Shown one piece after another: positions 22,361-32,448 of a stretch of DNA of 64,000 nt. The stretch is from the NCBI GenBank assembly GCA_029834535.1, contig JAQMWT010000575.1:108397-172396 (forward strand). Reading direction: 5' to 3'. The position numbers and the translations under genes were made by a program. This DNA is from Chrysophaeum taylorii. Taxonomy: Eukaryota; Sar; Pelagophyceae; Pelagomonadales; Pelagomonadaceae. Position 1 is the first letter of the stretch. Each line of letters starts with the position of its first letter. The notes under the pieces are model-generated. The model worked only from the letters and a program-made list of their open reading frames with translations, was not told where the DNA came from and did no database searches.

Positions 22361-23041
22361 ATGATGATGATGATGTTAGCAAGGCGAGTGTCGTGTCGAG
22401 GCTTGAGCCAGCAGCGAGCGACGCGGCTCGCGCTCCGGCGGGAGGCCGAGGCGCGGCGGCGGCTGCGAGTCGTGGAGGGGCGACGGTTTCAACGGATCTT
22501 TGGCGCGAGCGTCGCGGCGTCGGGCGTGTCGGTGCTTACGTACGCTCACGCCGACATCGTGCTCGCGACTCTGAGAGATTTGGATTTCGTTGGGTCGGCG
22601 CTCGTCGTCGCCGGGTTGAGTTGCCTCGCGGCGCCCGCGGCGTTGGACGCGGTCAAATTCGCGACTAAACTCCAGGCACAGCTCGCGGCGGTTCACGCGC
22701 AGCTCGCCGTCACGAGCAAGGCGCTCGAGGAGCTCCACGGCGACGAACCGCAGAGAGCGAGCGTTCCTTCGAAAGTTATTCACTTGAGAGGCGTGCCCGT
22801 GGACGCGACGGTGGACGAGATCGACGGTTGGTTTGTCGAAAGTCCTTCGAAGATAGTATCGCTCGCCCAAAAATCCCAGGCGCTGGTCGAGCTTCCCGAC
22901 GTCAAGGCGGCTACGAAGGCCCTCGACCAGTTTCCCCGCACCATTCGCCAGAGTCGCATCCAGGCTGCGTTTTCGGTGTGGCCCCACCTCACTGCGCCGA
23001 CGCTCCACCACCAGCGGACGAGCGGCGGCGGTTCGTATTAG
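22361..23041 (+). CDS. RRM (PTB-like) protein with N-terminal presequence and hydrophobic segments
   Basis: The frame is open further upstream, but the first ATGs are a run of five at 22361-22375, giving 226 residues. The N-terminus 'MLARRVSCRGLSQQRATRL' is rich in Arg/Ser and lacks acids, which suits an organellar presequence. Two hydrophobic stretches follow ('IFGASVAASGVSVLTYAH' and 'FVGSALVVAGLSCLAAPAAL'). Residues ~145-215 form an RRM of the PTB/hnRNP-L type: 'SKVIHLRGVPVDATVDEI' as RNP2 and 'SQALVELPDVKAATKAL' as RNP1. An RRM on a membrane-anchored, probably mitochondrial or plastid protein is unusual; RNA binding at a membrane is inference. The stop overlaps that of the convergent TRP-like gene by four bases. 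Confidence 0.75.
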   Translation: MMMMMLARRVSCRGLSQQRATRLALRREAEARRRLRVVEGRRFQRIFGASVAASGVSVLTYAHADIVLATLRDLDFVGSALVVAGLSCLAAPAALDAVKFATKLQAQLAAVHAQLAVTSKALEELHGDEPQRASVPSKVIHLRGVPVDATVDEIDGWFVESPSKIVSLAQKSQALVELPDVKAATKALDQFPRTIRQSRIQAAFSVWPHLTAPTLHHQRTSGGGSY

Positions 23042-23058
23042 TCTTCCACCCCGGGGAT

Positions 23059-23091
<33 letters not shown>

Positions 23092-25326
23092 CCTGTGGTC
23101 CCCGAAGATGAGGTGGAGGTCTTTCGGAAGCTGGTCTTCTTCTTCTTCGGCGTCGTGGTGCTGTTCTTGGAAGGTGCGAGGGGGCGCGGCCGTCTCGGGG
23201 TGGGCGCGGTAGCGGTCGGGGGCACCGTGTCGGCGCGTCCTGCGCGGGCTCACGGAGTCGGCAGTTTTCTGGAGGACCAACTGGACTCTTTCGGCCTTTT
23301 CGCGCGCCCCAATTAGGCGGAGAATGTCGGCCAGGAGCGCGCGGAAGGGGGTTTCGGAGGGATTATTGACCCTAAAGTAGATCGCGAGCACGACGAGGAG
23401 ACCGTCGGCAGCGAGGACCAACACCCCAAAATTGTGATGGCTGTCGTAGAAGCAGAGGAGGCCCACCACGTAGAGGAAGGTCGTCAAACCAGACACGAGA
23501 GTCGCGAGGTCGTTGTCGGCTGGAGTCCGGTACGGTTTCCTCGCGGCTACGAACAACGCGCACGTCAAATTCGAAAGACAGAGGACAATGATCTGTGTTT
23601 TGGGTTGGAAGAGGACCACCAACGTCCCCAAAACACGCCGCGGGCTTTCGACCAAGGGTTCCCACAAAAAGTCTTGGGGTCGGTACGGTTCCCACAAAAA
23701 TCGCCATTGTCGTTCTGCGTCGCGAGCCGCGAGCGCCACGCCCTCGAATATCGCCGCCTGCTCGCGGAAGAGCGCGCGGTCGATGTCCTCGAGAAGCCTC
23801 TCGTCGTCTAGGGTTGGGGGGGAACTCGTGCGTCTCTTCCAGAGCCACACGGTTCTGTTGGTAGCGGCGTCGACCTTGATCTCGTCGTCGTCGTCGAGCA
23901 CCGTCGAGAGGTTGTCGACCCTTTCCACCCTCGCGTCGAGCTGCTCTGGCGTCGGACACAAGACGCGGCGGTTGGCGAGGAGTCCCGCGAGGTACATCAG
24001 CGGCACGCCCCCCCACACAGCGATCATCAGCATCGCATAAACGCGGACTATAATTGGCGGAGTTTTTGAAGAGTAATCGGCGCGAAGGCGGTTGTCGTCG
24101 GTGGCGAATGTCTCGAACAGAACGAGAGTAACCGCCGGCAGCGCGATGTGCGTGAAGCTCAAGAATAAAGACGACCCCCCAAGGACGCCCAGCAGACCGG
24201 CGATGGCGGTGGCTGCGGCCGACACGCTCGCGAGTCTCGGGAAAAAGGTTTCCGGGACGAGGCACGCGTAACCGGATAGAGAGACGATGTCGAGGCGCAA
24301 AAATGCCAGCAATCGCGCCGCCTCGAGGACCGCGGCAGGCCATCGGAGCGTCCGCGTGACCACGGGGACCAAGGCGAGGGTCTGCTGGAGCACGAGACAG
24401 GGTCGAGGTAGAAGATACAGAATAGCCGGAAACAAGAGAGCGAGAACGAGAGGCACGAACGAACACGAGCCGCACGAATACGGTTTTGTTGTCGCTGCTG
24501 CTGATCGGGAACACGAAGCGCAGAGGTACCCCTTGTAGCCCGAAGCACAGTCCCCGGCCTCGCAGGCTTTTGAATTCAGGCACTCGCGGAGGCGACCGCG
24601 GTGCAGCCACCAGCCGTCTTTGATGCTGCCGTCGGAGCAGTCGATTCCGTCTCCGCAAACCGCGCAGTCTTGGTCTTGATAATAAAAGCCAGCAGGACAA
24701 GACACGGAGAGATCGCCGGAGTACACCACGACGCCCTCGTACGACACGACTAAAGTTCCGGCGGAAGCAGCCGCGAACAAACACGTCGAGCTCGTCCCGC
24801 TTCCGCGGAGACACGTGCCGTTGGCGCCCGCGAACGCCCAGTCAAAAAAACCGTCGGGCGTCACGGCCACGTCCCAGGCGTCCCTCGCATCCACTTGGAC
24901 GTACGACAGCTCGTCTTTCACAATTTTTTTTTCGCTTCCGGGCACGAAAACGATCGTCCTCGACGCGTCCGCGCGTCCGCTCACGCTCACCACCACCGTC
25001 CTTTCCTCCTCCTCCTCCAAGGGACTCGAGCAGTTTCCCGCCGCGAAACGTAGTTCGTGGGTGCCGTAGGTGCTCTGATCGGTGGAAATTTCGAGCTCGA
25101 ATACCTCGACGCTTCCTCCTATGAAGGCTCGCCTTCGGTTCCACTTTGCCGTCAGATTCCCGGCGACCGCCACATCGGAGACGCACCCGAATCCGTCTTC
25201 TTCCGACGCGAGCCACACCTCGGCCACTGCCGTATCGGGCTTGGTCACCGACACCGCCACGCTTTCGGGAATAACGACAAACGCGCCCGCACCACCAATC
25301 TCCATCATCATTGCAAGCCACATCAT
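23038..25326 (-). CDS. Cys-rich, multi-pass TRP-like membrane protein (762 aa)
   Basis: The start is the ATG at 25326 ('MMWLAMMMEI'); the open frame extends upstream only through a GTG. The N-terminal half (~1-300) is an extracellular-looking beta-rich region with N-glycosylation sites. A Cys-rich module follows ('CPAGFYYQDQDCAVCGDG', 'CASGYKGYLCASC') of the ephrin-receptor/GCC type common in algal membrane proteins. After that come about eight hydrophobic segments and a conserved-looking block 'ESPRRVLGTLVVLFQPKTQ' / 'ARKPYRTPADNDLA', typical of TRP-like channels of stramenopiles and green algae. The cytosolic tail ends in a run of 11 Asp encoded by a GTC microsatellite (as read on the + strand). 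It is probably a surface sensor or channel; ion selectivity cannot be read. A decayed partial copy lies at 27510-27725. Confidence 0.8.
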
Positions 25327-27509
25327 TTTCTGGCAATTTTTAAATTTTTGCACAAACAAATATTTCGGCGTAGTGTGTTGCACAAAATACCGATAAGCTC
25401 CAGTCCCACACACGAGCTGGAGGAATTCGGACCGGACGAGAACGCATCCCAAAAGCGTCAAGCCACCATCGTCAACTTGGACGATCCGCGCGTGATTGAT
25501 TCCTAACACGGTCGCTGACTCCCATCGTCATACGGACTGACTGCGCCGTCATCGGATTTGACTCCCTTCTGTGAGGCCCTCCGGTCTTCCGGCGGGCGGC
25601 AGGTCTTCAGAGCCGCACTCGTCGCAAAAGCCGCGGCTTGCTGCACCACCATCGTCGATATTCCTGCTGCACCAAACACGACAAGATCTCTCTCTCCGGA
25701 CGGACAAGGTTTTGCGTGGAATTCCTGCGAATGTGGTTAAGATACCCAGTGGGTGTTGCCTGGTTGCCTGGATTACTACCTCCGGTGCCAGTGCAGAGTC
25801 GTTGTTCATTTAGAAGGCAACAACAAAGAGTGTACAATTATAACTAACAAAGACGCAGCGATGAAGGTTTGTACCTCGTTACGTCTTGCGCGAAGATCTT
25901 CCTACACGTATAAAAACCACATCACACATAGCCTGCTCCTCACTACTGATCTTTTTTATGAACCAAAAGTCCTGCGTCATTATCTGGTCACCTAATACGG
26001 CACCTTGACGCATCGGCCCCACTCCTCCAATCGAGGGTCTTTCTTTTCAGCGTTTCTAACTCTTTTTCAAAATGACCCTAACCATATTTTTTCTTCTTCT
26101 ACAGTTTGTTCTGAAAGATTTTTTCAAAATAACACCGCAAATAGCACACACTGGGCGCCTCTTGATCGACCTCCCGCACGGCACGCACACGTATTTGACG
26201 CTAAATGAATAGAGACTAGATGCGAGATTGGTTGCTCCTGGAGAAAGTTAATTTGGAATGGGTCTGATTCCATCAAACCGCAATGAAGGATCAAAGCCAG
26301 GAAAAACGACCCGTTAAGTCGACACCTGCTCCATCGTTGCCCCAACAAAGGCCAGGTGCTCTCGTACCAGCACTTTTAGATGCGTTGGTGCTGCTTCCCA
26401 TTCTCAATTTATTTTGAAGGTACACTGATATCTCAGTCCTGCTCTAAAGAACATATGTCCTCGTCGACACCCTATCTTCATCTCATACATGTCGAGGAGT
26501 TGCAAAGATAGTTAGTTTTCTGTGGACTCCATCCAAACAACTCTTCCCATCCGTTATCTCTCCCTTTCATTCATTTTCTCCTAATAAATAACCCCGAGAT
26601 CGATCGCTCCGTAGGCCTGCAGAGTATCTTCTATAAACTCATAAAAAAAGTAGGTCTCTGTAGTCCCGCTGCCTGTGTCTAAGCTAGCGAGCGAGCAGTA
26701 AGGGTGTCTATACTACCCTTCCCTTGTGGTGGTGCGTCCAGCAGTTCCTTGATTATATTCTCTCTTTGACCGCTCAAAACGATCCTGCAGCAGCGTCTCT
26801 CTGGAGTCAGCCTCAATGGAGGAGTCTGACCTACAGAGCCAGAGAGTCCGACTCTGTCCATAGATGCCGACACTCTCGAAGACACAGAGAGTCTGACATC
26901 TGAATGGTGTCGTAGTGTCCGCAAAAGTAACGAGCGTGGATAGATGATATCGAAACAGCAAACAACATCCAAAACGACGATCCACAGCACCGTATCGAGT
27001 GTCTCGAGTTTGATTGTTTTCCCGCTGGAATTATTAAAAGTGTTGCCCTCTTTCTGTCGCAGCGGAGCAGCAAGCGGCCTCGCTCGGTTTTTCGCAGCTG
27101 GCGCAAATCAAGTCGCTCAGCAACGAAGTCGGCGTCTCAGTCGTTTGATGGTTTCGCATGCAGAAACTGAAGGAAAGGGCGCTCGGGGTAAGAGGTAGCT
27201 CCCTCATCGCGCGAGCATAACTATAAGTCGCGAACTGCAGAAGAAGCGACGCGGTGCTCTCGTCGTCGTCGAAAAGCGTTCTATTTAATAGGTGTGCGCC
27301 TGTGCGGTGTGTGATCGATCTGTGGTTTTAAGGTGTAGTGATAGATGGCGTCGCCGCCGCATAACGAGAGCATAGGGTTGCATGCAATCCTGTCTCCACT
27401 CAGATAAAAAAAAACACGCTGGTCTTGGCGCGAAGGGCGACCCTGGCGAATAGGCCACAGCCCATTCGTCGTCTTCTTCCTACTAAGAGGACACAGAGAG
27501 ATCGCCGTA
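25327..27509. other. Intergenic 2.2 kb, no supported gene
   Basis: It separates the TRP-like gene from its pseudogene fragment. Short frames exist but carry no domain and are interrupted. A coding-like stretch near 27050-27150 ('SLGFSQLAQIKSLSNEVG') may be a gene remnant I cannot name. Confidence 0.45.
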
Positions 27510-27725
27510 CCTACGACACGGCAAAAAAAAAAAACACGTCGGGCGGGCGGGGACCCGCCCCCTCTGGAGACACGCGGTGTTGGCGCCCGCTCGAAAGAGA
27601 CACGTCCCTGCCAAGAGGGTGCCCCTCGCATCCATCCACCTCGACGTACGAGAACTCACCTTTGACGGCAATACGACGAACGGTATGTCGCGTTCGCGAC
27701 AATTTTTCGTAAGTAAGGCCCCCAA
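27510..27725 (-). pseudogene. Decayed fragment of a TRP-like gene (copy of part of 23038-25326)
   Basis: Minus-strand text, across two frames, reads 'VKGEFSYVEVDARGA', 'GANTACLQRGRV', 'RPTCFFFLPC' and 'YGDLSVS'. The intact neighbour has 'VKDELSYVQVDARDA', 'GANGTCLRGSGT', 'STCLFAA' and 'YSGDLSVS' in the same order. The match spans roughly 70 residues of the extracellular region. Poly-A runs and frame changes have destroyed it, and nothing of the transmembrane half is left nearby. Confidence 0.7.
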
Positions 27726-27865
27726 GTGCCTTCTTCTTCTTCTAGCTTAGCTTTCAGGTGGTCCCCACCATATCATCGATCGAAGCCACCACGAAGAAAA
27801 AATTCCTCCTCCTCCTCCTTCGGGGGCAAGGCAAGGCAAGGCAAGGCAGGCAGGCAGGCAGGCAG

Positions 27866-29689
27866 TCAGTCATAGAAGGAGCCTTGGGTCTCGACGAAAT
27901 GGAAGGCCACCCGGTCGCCCGCGACGTGCTCGATGCGAATGTCGGGCAATACGGCGTCGCCGTCGGTCGAGGGGGGCAGGTCGACGCTCTCGAGGCGAGC
28001 TTGTCGCCACGTACGGGAGTCGCTACAGGTGACGGTGAGGACGCGGCGGAGCGTCGACCACCACCGGTCGCAGGGGCGGCGGCGGCGGACCTTCAATTCG
28101 AAGGTGCCGCGACCCTCGTCGAAGTATACGACGCTTACCCTCGCGGCCTTCCGCGCACGAAACGCGGGGTGGAAAGCGAGATCGATGCGAGTCTTGTTCG
28201 GTTCGAAGGCGAGGCCGCGCGCGAACCTGCCGATGACGTCGGTCGCGTTCGGGTAGTGCCAGAGCCCCGTCGAGGTCTCGTCGGCGCGGAGCTGGTAGAG
28301 ATGTCGTCGGAAGTTGCCGCGCGTGGTTCCCCAGCCAACGTCGTTGTAACCCGAGCTGCGTCTGTTCATCATGGCGGCTGCTCGTGCGGCGTGGACGTCC
28401 TCCTCGAGCGCCCCCCGCGATGCAAACTTGGCCGCTATCGCGAGATATCTTCGGTCGTTTCGCTTGGACGCGACGCCGAACTTCGACTCTGGAAACGAAA
28501 AAAGGTCGGACGCGTCGAGACCCTGGCGGAAGGCGACGAAGGCCCTGTCCGAGGTCCTCGCGTCTCTGTAGCCGGCGTAGCGGTCGAAGACCCGCAATGC
28601 CGGCTCAAATTCCGGTCGCGACGCGAGACGTTGCGGAACGTTCCAGTGATCGAGGTAGTTGTGTAGGGCGTACAACGCGCTCCAGTACAAGGCCTGTGGC
28701 GTGTTTTTGGAGGCCCAGCCGCTGTCGTCGATCTCCCTGTCGAATTCCCCTCGGGAAAAGACGTGTTTTCCCGCGCGCTCGAAGCGGCCGAGCAAGCGAA
28801 GCCAGTCTCTCCGGCGACGGCGTTCGCGGGAAACGTGGTACCCGTGCGAAAACATGCCCAACTTGAGCCCGATGATTCGCTCGGAGCTGTTGAAAAGAAG
28901 AAAATCGACCTCGAAGCAGCCAGCAACCTTGAACCTCTCGAGATTGAGGTTATAGAGCACGGGGAGTTCGGGGGGCATCGCCGCGCGAAGCTTCGTCCAG
29001 ACGCGCGTCCTGTAATCGACCGAAAAATCATGCCTCGAAAGCAGCGCAGTCGCGTTTTGCTTCGTCGGGTCCCCCTTATAGCCGTAGCCGTCGCCCGTCG
29101 AGCCTTCGGCGCTCTGAACGAACATGACGCGCGATCGCAACGAGCCGGGGAGGGATCGCACAAAGTCGGAAAAAGCGTCGATCAGGCGAAAGACGTAGAA
29201 CCTAAATCTCGGCGACCCGTAGTTCGGGAACCGGTTCGAGTCTGTCTGCGACGTCGAAGGATCTGTGGACCTGTCCGTAAAGACCGCGTCGACGTGTTCG
29301 TAGAGCCAATCTGGCGCGTCCGGCGCGAGCCAAACGGACAAGAAAACAGAGAAGCCGTCGACCGACGCGTTGACGAGCTTGCGGCCCATCACCTTCTCAA
29401 ACGCGAACTGGTTCTCGTTGGGTTCGACTTGGCGCCAGTGCGCGATGATCGGCACCCCGCGCACGAGTGGCGCGGAGCTCTTGTTGAGAATACGAGGCGC
29501 GTACGATGCCCAGCCGAAGACGCCGTACTTCAAGTTGTTGTTTTCAGCAGGCGGGTCCTCCAAGATCGGGTCCCAGACCGCGTCCTCGAAGAAGTCCTCT
29601 TCTTCATCTGTCGTCGTCGTTGTGGTGTTCTTCTTGCGCCGCGCGCACGCGGCGACGAACAACCAGAAGATCCACCACGACCACCACAT
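27866..29689 (-). CDS. Secreted glycoside-hydrolase-like protein (TIM-barrel type, 607 aa)
   Basis: Starts at ATG 29689 with a signal-peptide-like 'MWWSWWIFWLFVAACARRK'. After a Thr/Glu-rich linker the sequence resembles clan GH-A enzymes: 'APLVRGVPIIAHWRQVEPNE' fits the start of the barrel (single-helix substrate-cleft strand), 'VFLSVWLAPDAPDWLYEHVD' follows, and 'MFVQSAEGSTGDGYGYKGD' could carry the acid/base Glu at the end of strand 4. A later 'LYALHNYLDHWNVPQ' is also typical. The C-terminal ~100 residues look like a beta-rich accessory domain. I cannot assign a GH family number or substrate; the call rests on overall pattern. Secretion or Golgi location is inferred from the N-terminus. 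The neighbouring GT8-sulfotransferase suggests a shared role in surface glycans. Confidence 0.6.
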   Translation of the reverse strand: MWWSWWIFWLFVAACARRKKNTTTTTTDEEEDFFEDAVWDPILEDPPAENNNLKYGVFGWASYAPRILNKSSAPLVRGVPIIAHWRQVEPNENQFAFEKVMGRKLVNASVDGFSVFLSVWLAPDAPDWLYEHVDAVFTDRSTDPSTSQTDSNRFPNYGSPRFRFYVFRLIDAFSDFVRSLPGSLRSRVMFVQSAEGSTGDGYGYKGDPTKQNATALLSRHDFSVDYRTRVWTKLRAAMPPELPVLYNLNLERFKVAGCFEVDFLLFNSSERIIGLKLGMFSHGYHVSRERRRRRDWLRLLGRFERAGKHVFSRGEFDREIDDSGWASKNTPQALYWSALYALHNYLDHWNVPQRLASRPEFEPALRVFDRYAGYRDARTSDRAFVAFRQGLDASDLFSFPESKFGVASKRNDRRYLAIAAKFASRGALEEDVHAARAAAMMNRRSSGYNDVGWGTTRGNFRRHLYQLRADETSTGLWHYPNATDVIGRFARGLAFEPNKTRIDLAFHPAFRARKAARVSVVYFDEGRGTFELKVRRRRPCDRWWSTLRRVLTVTCSDSRTWRQARLESVDLPPSTDGDAVLPDIRIEHVAGDRVAFHFVETQGSFYD

Positions 29690-29748
29690 ATGTGAATGAT
29701 GATGAGGCTAATTAATTACTTCCTCACACCGTAGGAGGGTTTAGGATA

Positions 29749-30258
29749 ATGATGGACTGGGAGGCTGTCGCCTTAGGGGCGAGGATCGCGGTCGCCTACC
29801 GTCGCGGTGCGTGGGCCGAGGTCCTCGCGCGTCGCGTGGTCGCCGTCGTCACCTCGAAAGACAAAAACAACAACAACAACAACAACAAGATCGCGTTGGT
29901 GCCCCCCGAGGCCAACGCGGAGGAGGCGCGGCGCGCCCTTGCGCGGCTCGAGGCTTCTCGCGCGGCGCTCGAGGCGTTCCGGCGGGCACCGCAAAAAAGC
30001 GACAATGACGAGGCCGCGCGGCGGGCGATGGAGGAGGCATACGACGCCAAGTACCGGAAACTGGACCTCCGAGCAGCGCTCGCCAAGGAGCGGGCGCGGA
30101 CGACGGATCTCCAACGTAGGCTCTCGCGCCTCCTCCTCCTGGAGGAAGACGGCAACATCGGGGACGCCGAAAACGCCAATTTTAGGGCGCGAATCCGCGA
30201 GCAGCTTCGCACCACCGACGCTCTTCTGCTCAAGATGTACAAGCGGCAGCTCGAGTAG
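29749..30258 (+). CDS. Small coiled-coil protein of unknown function (169 aa)
   Basis: ATG at 29749, stop at 30256-30258. The first 35 residues are hydrophobic/basic ('WAEVLARRVVAVVTS'), followed by a run of seven Asn from an AAC microsatellite. The rest is a highly charged helical protein rich in Ala, Arg and Glu with heptad-like spacing ('EARRALARLEASRAALEAF', 'LQRRLSRLLLLEEDG'). No family recognised. It lies between and opposite to two minus-strand genes, only 11 bp from the stop of the GT8-sulfotransferase gene, which supports it being a real, tightly packed gene. Confidence 0.6.
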   Translation: MMDWEAVALGARIAVAYRRGAWAEVLARRVVAVVTSKDKNNNNNNNKIALVPPEANAEEARRALARLEASRAALEAFRRAPQKSDNDEAARRAMEEAYDAKYRKLDLRAALAKERARTTDLQRRLSRLLLLEEDGNIGDAENANFRARIREQLRTTDALLLKMYKRQLE

Positions 30259-30269
30259 TAATTTATTAT

Positions 30270-32366
30270 TTAATTAACCACGAATTCAGCGTCGTCGTGT
30301 TCTCGGAGGGCGGAAATGACCGCGTCGTAGTTGATCACGCGCTCCGCGAGGGTTCGGTTGTCGCGGGAAATGTCCTCCGAGGCCTCGGCAATGATCGTAT
30401 CGACTTTTTTGATTTCAGAATCGACGCCGAGGAAAGCGAAGACGCGGCGAAAGCACTCGGGCTCGTCGGCGATGCACTCGTCGTACTCGACGCGGTGGAC
30501 GTCGAATCTGGAGAGAAACACCTCGTGGTCGCGGCGCTGTTTGATCCTGTATCTCAAAAACTGGCGGAGATCGTCGACGTCGACGGTGACGCGTCCCTCG
30601 CGGCGACAGCCGCCGCAATGGAAATTTCCGGTGAGTTCGGCGACGCGCAGGCTCACGTAGCTCGCGACGAGGTTTGCGCGCTCGAGGAATATTACTTTCG
30701 CGTTGAGGTCTTCGAGGATCCCGGCGAAGGCCTCGAGGTTGTAGACTTCCGCGCCGGGCTTCATCCACCCCGCCATAATTTTCGTCGCCGTCGTCGACGA
30801 CGCGACGGGGCAGCCGCACGGAAAGCGGAGACTAGAACGACCACCAAGGACGTGCGCGATGAAGATGCGGAACGCCTCCTGCATGACGCCCCCAGCGCCG
30901 GCGAGAGCCTGGTCCCTGAGGGCGCAGACGGCGCCGAGGTGCCAACCCCCAAAAAAAGCTTCGTTGGGAGACCGAGCGCACGGGTCCTCCTCCTCCTCCT
31001 CCTCCACGCGGAAAAGTCGTTCGAGCATCGACGAGACGGAGGCCCAGCTACACATGGCCCTCGGATCGCAGGGCTTGACAGGGACCTCTGGCGGAAATTC
31101 CGAGGGCAGCAGCGATTCGCGCGGCCAGCCGCGGCTGCCGAAGGTAGCTTCTCCCGACGCGCACACGTTCGGGTGATGGTCGAGGACATCCATGAACCAC
31201 TCGGATCCCGACCGCGGCGCCGTCCAGACGATCACCGAGCTGTGCGGTTGTTGACGACGAGGCGGCTTTGGCGGCGGCGCGTGTGCTTGGTACCAAGGGA
31301 GGTACTCCGGTATCGCCGCCTCCGAGTCGTACGGCTTCCTCTTTCCCGTCCACTGGAGCGCGTACATGTCGCCGAGGGCATCGAGGCGCACGCCATTGAG
31401 CTCGAGGTCGTCGGGCTCGACGAAGCCGAGACCGCTAAGCACGGGCATATCGGCGTCCTCGAGGCACTTGACGTCGGGGAGCGCCAAAAAAGGAATTCCG
31501 ACGTCGAGGCTCGACCGAGGGAACCAGCCAAACTTGCGGTTCGCTTCGACCCACGCGACGTACCGCTCGGTGACTTGCGCAATGCGCCACGCCGTCGCGT
31601 TGATCTTGTTGAGCCCAAAGTTCCAGGCCCTTTTTTTAAGCCTCGGCGCTTCGCCAAACAGTTTTAGAGAAACGAGGGCGAGCGACTCGAAGAAACCCGC
31701 GGGAACGCACTCCCGTTGCTCGTCCGACTCGCACCTGCGTCGTCGTCGCAACCCCAATTCCTGTACCTCGACGCGCGACAGGTTCGAGGCACTCTCCATT
31801 CGCGAAGGGCAAGAAGTCCGCCGCCGCCATCGGAGGCACCCGGCGCTCATCGGGTACGCGACGTCGAGTTCCCAGAGCCTCGAAAGGTCGCCCTGGACGA
31901 TGACGTCGTCCTCGATCAAGACAAACTCCTCGAGATCCGCGAATGCCAACGGCAAGTAGAACCGGAGCGAGACATTACGACCTTCTGCTGGAAAAGAAGA
32001 AGAAGAAGATGAAGCCGGCCTCGCGCTCAGCCTCGCGCGCGCCGCCGGCGGCGGCGCCGGGATCTCCCAGGCCGCCGAAAAACCGCTCTCGCGGACGCGG
32101 CGCACGACCGCGCTTTCGGCGACGACTCGTCGCCATTCGGCGCGCGCGCACGCCGGCGGAATCACGCGATGGGCAGCTTCGACGACCAGCGCGTCGGGAA
32201 CGATCACGTGGAGACGCAAGGGAGCCTTGGTGTTGCTGCACACCGACGCCAGCGTCGCCGAGGACGGACCAATTTGATTCGTCAACACCACGACCTCGAT
32301 GGTGGCGGCATGTACGACGACGACGACCACCACCACGATTATCACGATTGTTGCCGCCGCCCACAT
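30270..32366 (-). CDS. GT8 glycosyltransferase - sulfotransferase fusion, type II membrane protein (698 aa)
   Basis: The ATG at 32366 opens 'MWAAATIVIIVVVV', a signal anchor rich in Val. A longer upstream frame is only the antisense of the neighbouring 7TM gene, so I rejected it. Residues ~20-345 are a GT8-like domain: 'RFYLPLAFADLEEFVLIEDD' with the DxD-type site at 152-154, 'WNFGLNKINATAW', 'LDVGIPFL', and 'LQWTGKRKPYD' where GT8 enzymes have HxxGxxKPW. The metal-binding His is Gln here. Residues ~377-690 are a PAPS-dependent sulfotransferase: 'VIVWTAPRSGSEWFMDVLDH' is the 5'-phosphosulfate loop, 'FLERANLVASYVSLRVAEL' the 3'-phosphate region, and 'EYDECIADEPECFRRVFAFL' the C-terminal motif. 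It probably acts in the Golgi, linking sugar transfer with sulfation of a surface glycan. The fused pair is unusual. Confidence 0.8.
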   Translation of the reverse strand: MWAAATIVIIVVVVVVVVHAATIEVVVLTNQIGPSSATLASVCSNTKAPLRLHVIVPDALVVEAAHRVIPPACARAEWRRVVAESAVVRRVRESGFSAAWEIPAPPPAARARLSARPASSSSSSFPAEGRNVSLRFYLPLAFADLEEFVLIEDDVIVQGDLSRLWELDVAYPMSAGCLRWRRRTSCPSRMESASNLSRVEVQELGLRRRRRCESDEQRECVPAGFFESLALVSLKLFGEAPRLKKRAWNFGLNKINATAWRIAQVTERYVAWVEANRKFGWFPRSSLDVGIPFLALPDVKCLEDADMPVLSGLGFVEPDDLELNGVRLDALGDMYALQWTGKRKPYDSEAAIPEYLPWYQAHAPPPKPPRRQQPHSSVIVWTAPRSGSEWFMDVLDHHPNVCASGEATFGSRGWPRESLLPSEFPPEVPVKPCDPRAMCSWASVSSMLERLFRVEEEEEEDPCARSPNEAFFGGWHLGAVCALRDQALAGAGGVMQEAFRIFIAHVLGGRSSLRFPCGCPVASSTTATKIMAGWMKPGAEVYNLEAFAGILEDLNAKVIFLERANLVASYVSLRVAELTGNFHCGGCRREGRVTVDVDDLRQFLRYRIKQRRDHEVFLSRFDVHRVEYDECIADEPECFRRVFAFLGVDSEIKKVDTIIAEASEDISRDNRTLAERVINYDAVISALREHDDAEFVVN

Positions 32367-32448
32367 ATGGGGTTCTTTTCTTGCGAAGAAGAAGAAGAAG
32401 AAGAATTCTGAGTTCTTTTTATTTTTTCGGCCGGCGGCGGCCGCGTGG

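Noticed and set aside
30297-31667. 456-codon open frame antisense to the GT8-sulfotransferase
   Set aside because: Covers both catalytic domains of a well-supported gene on the other strand and has no domain of its own.
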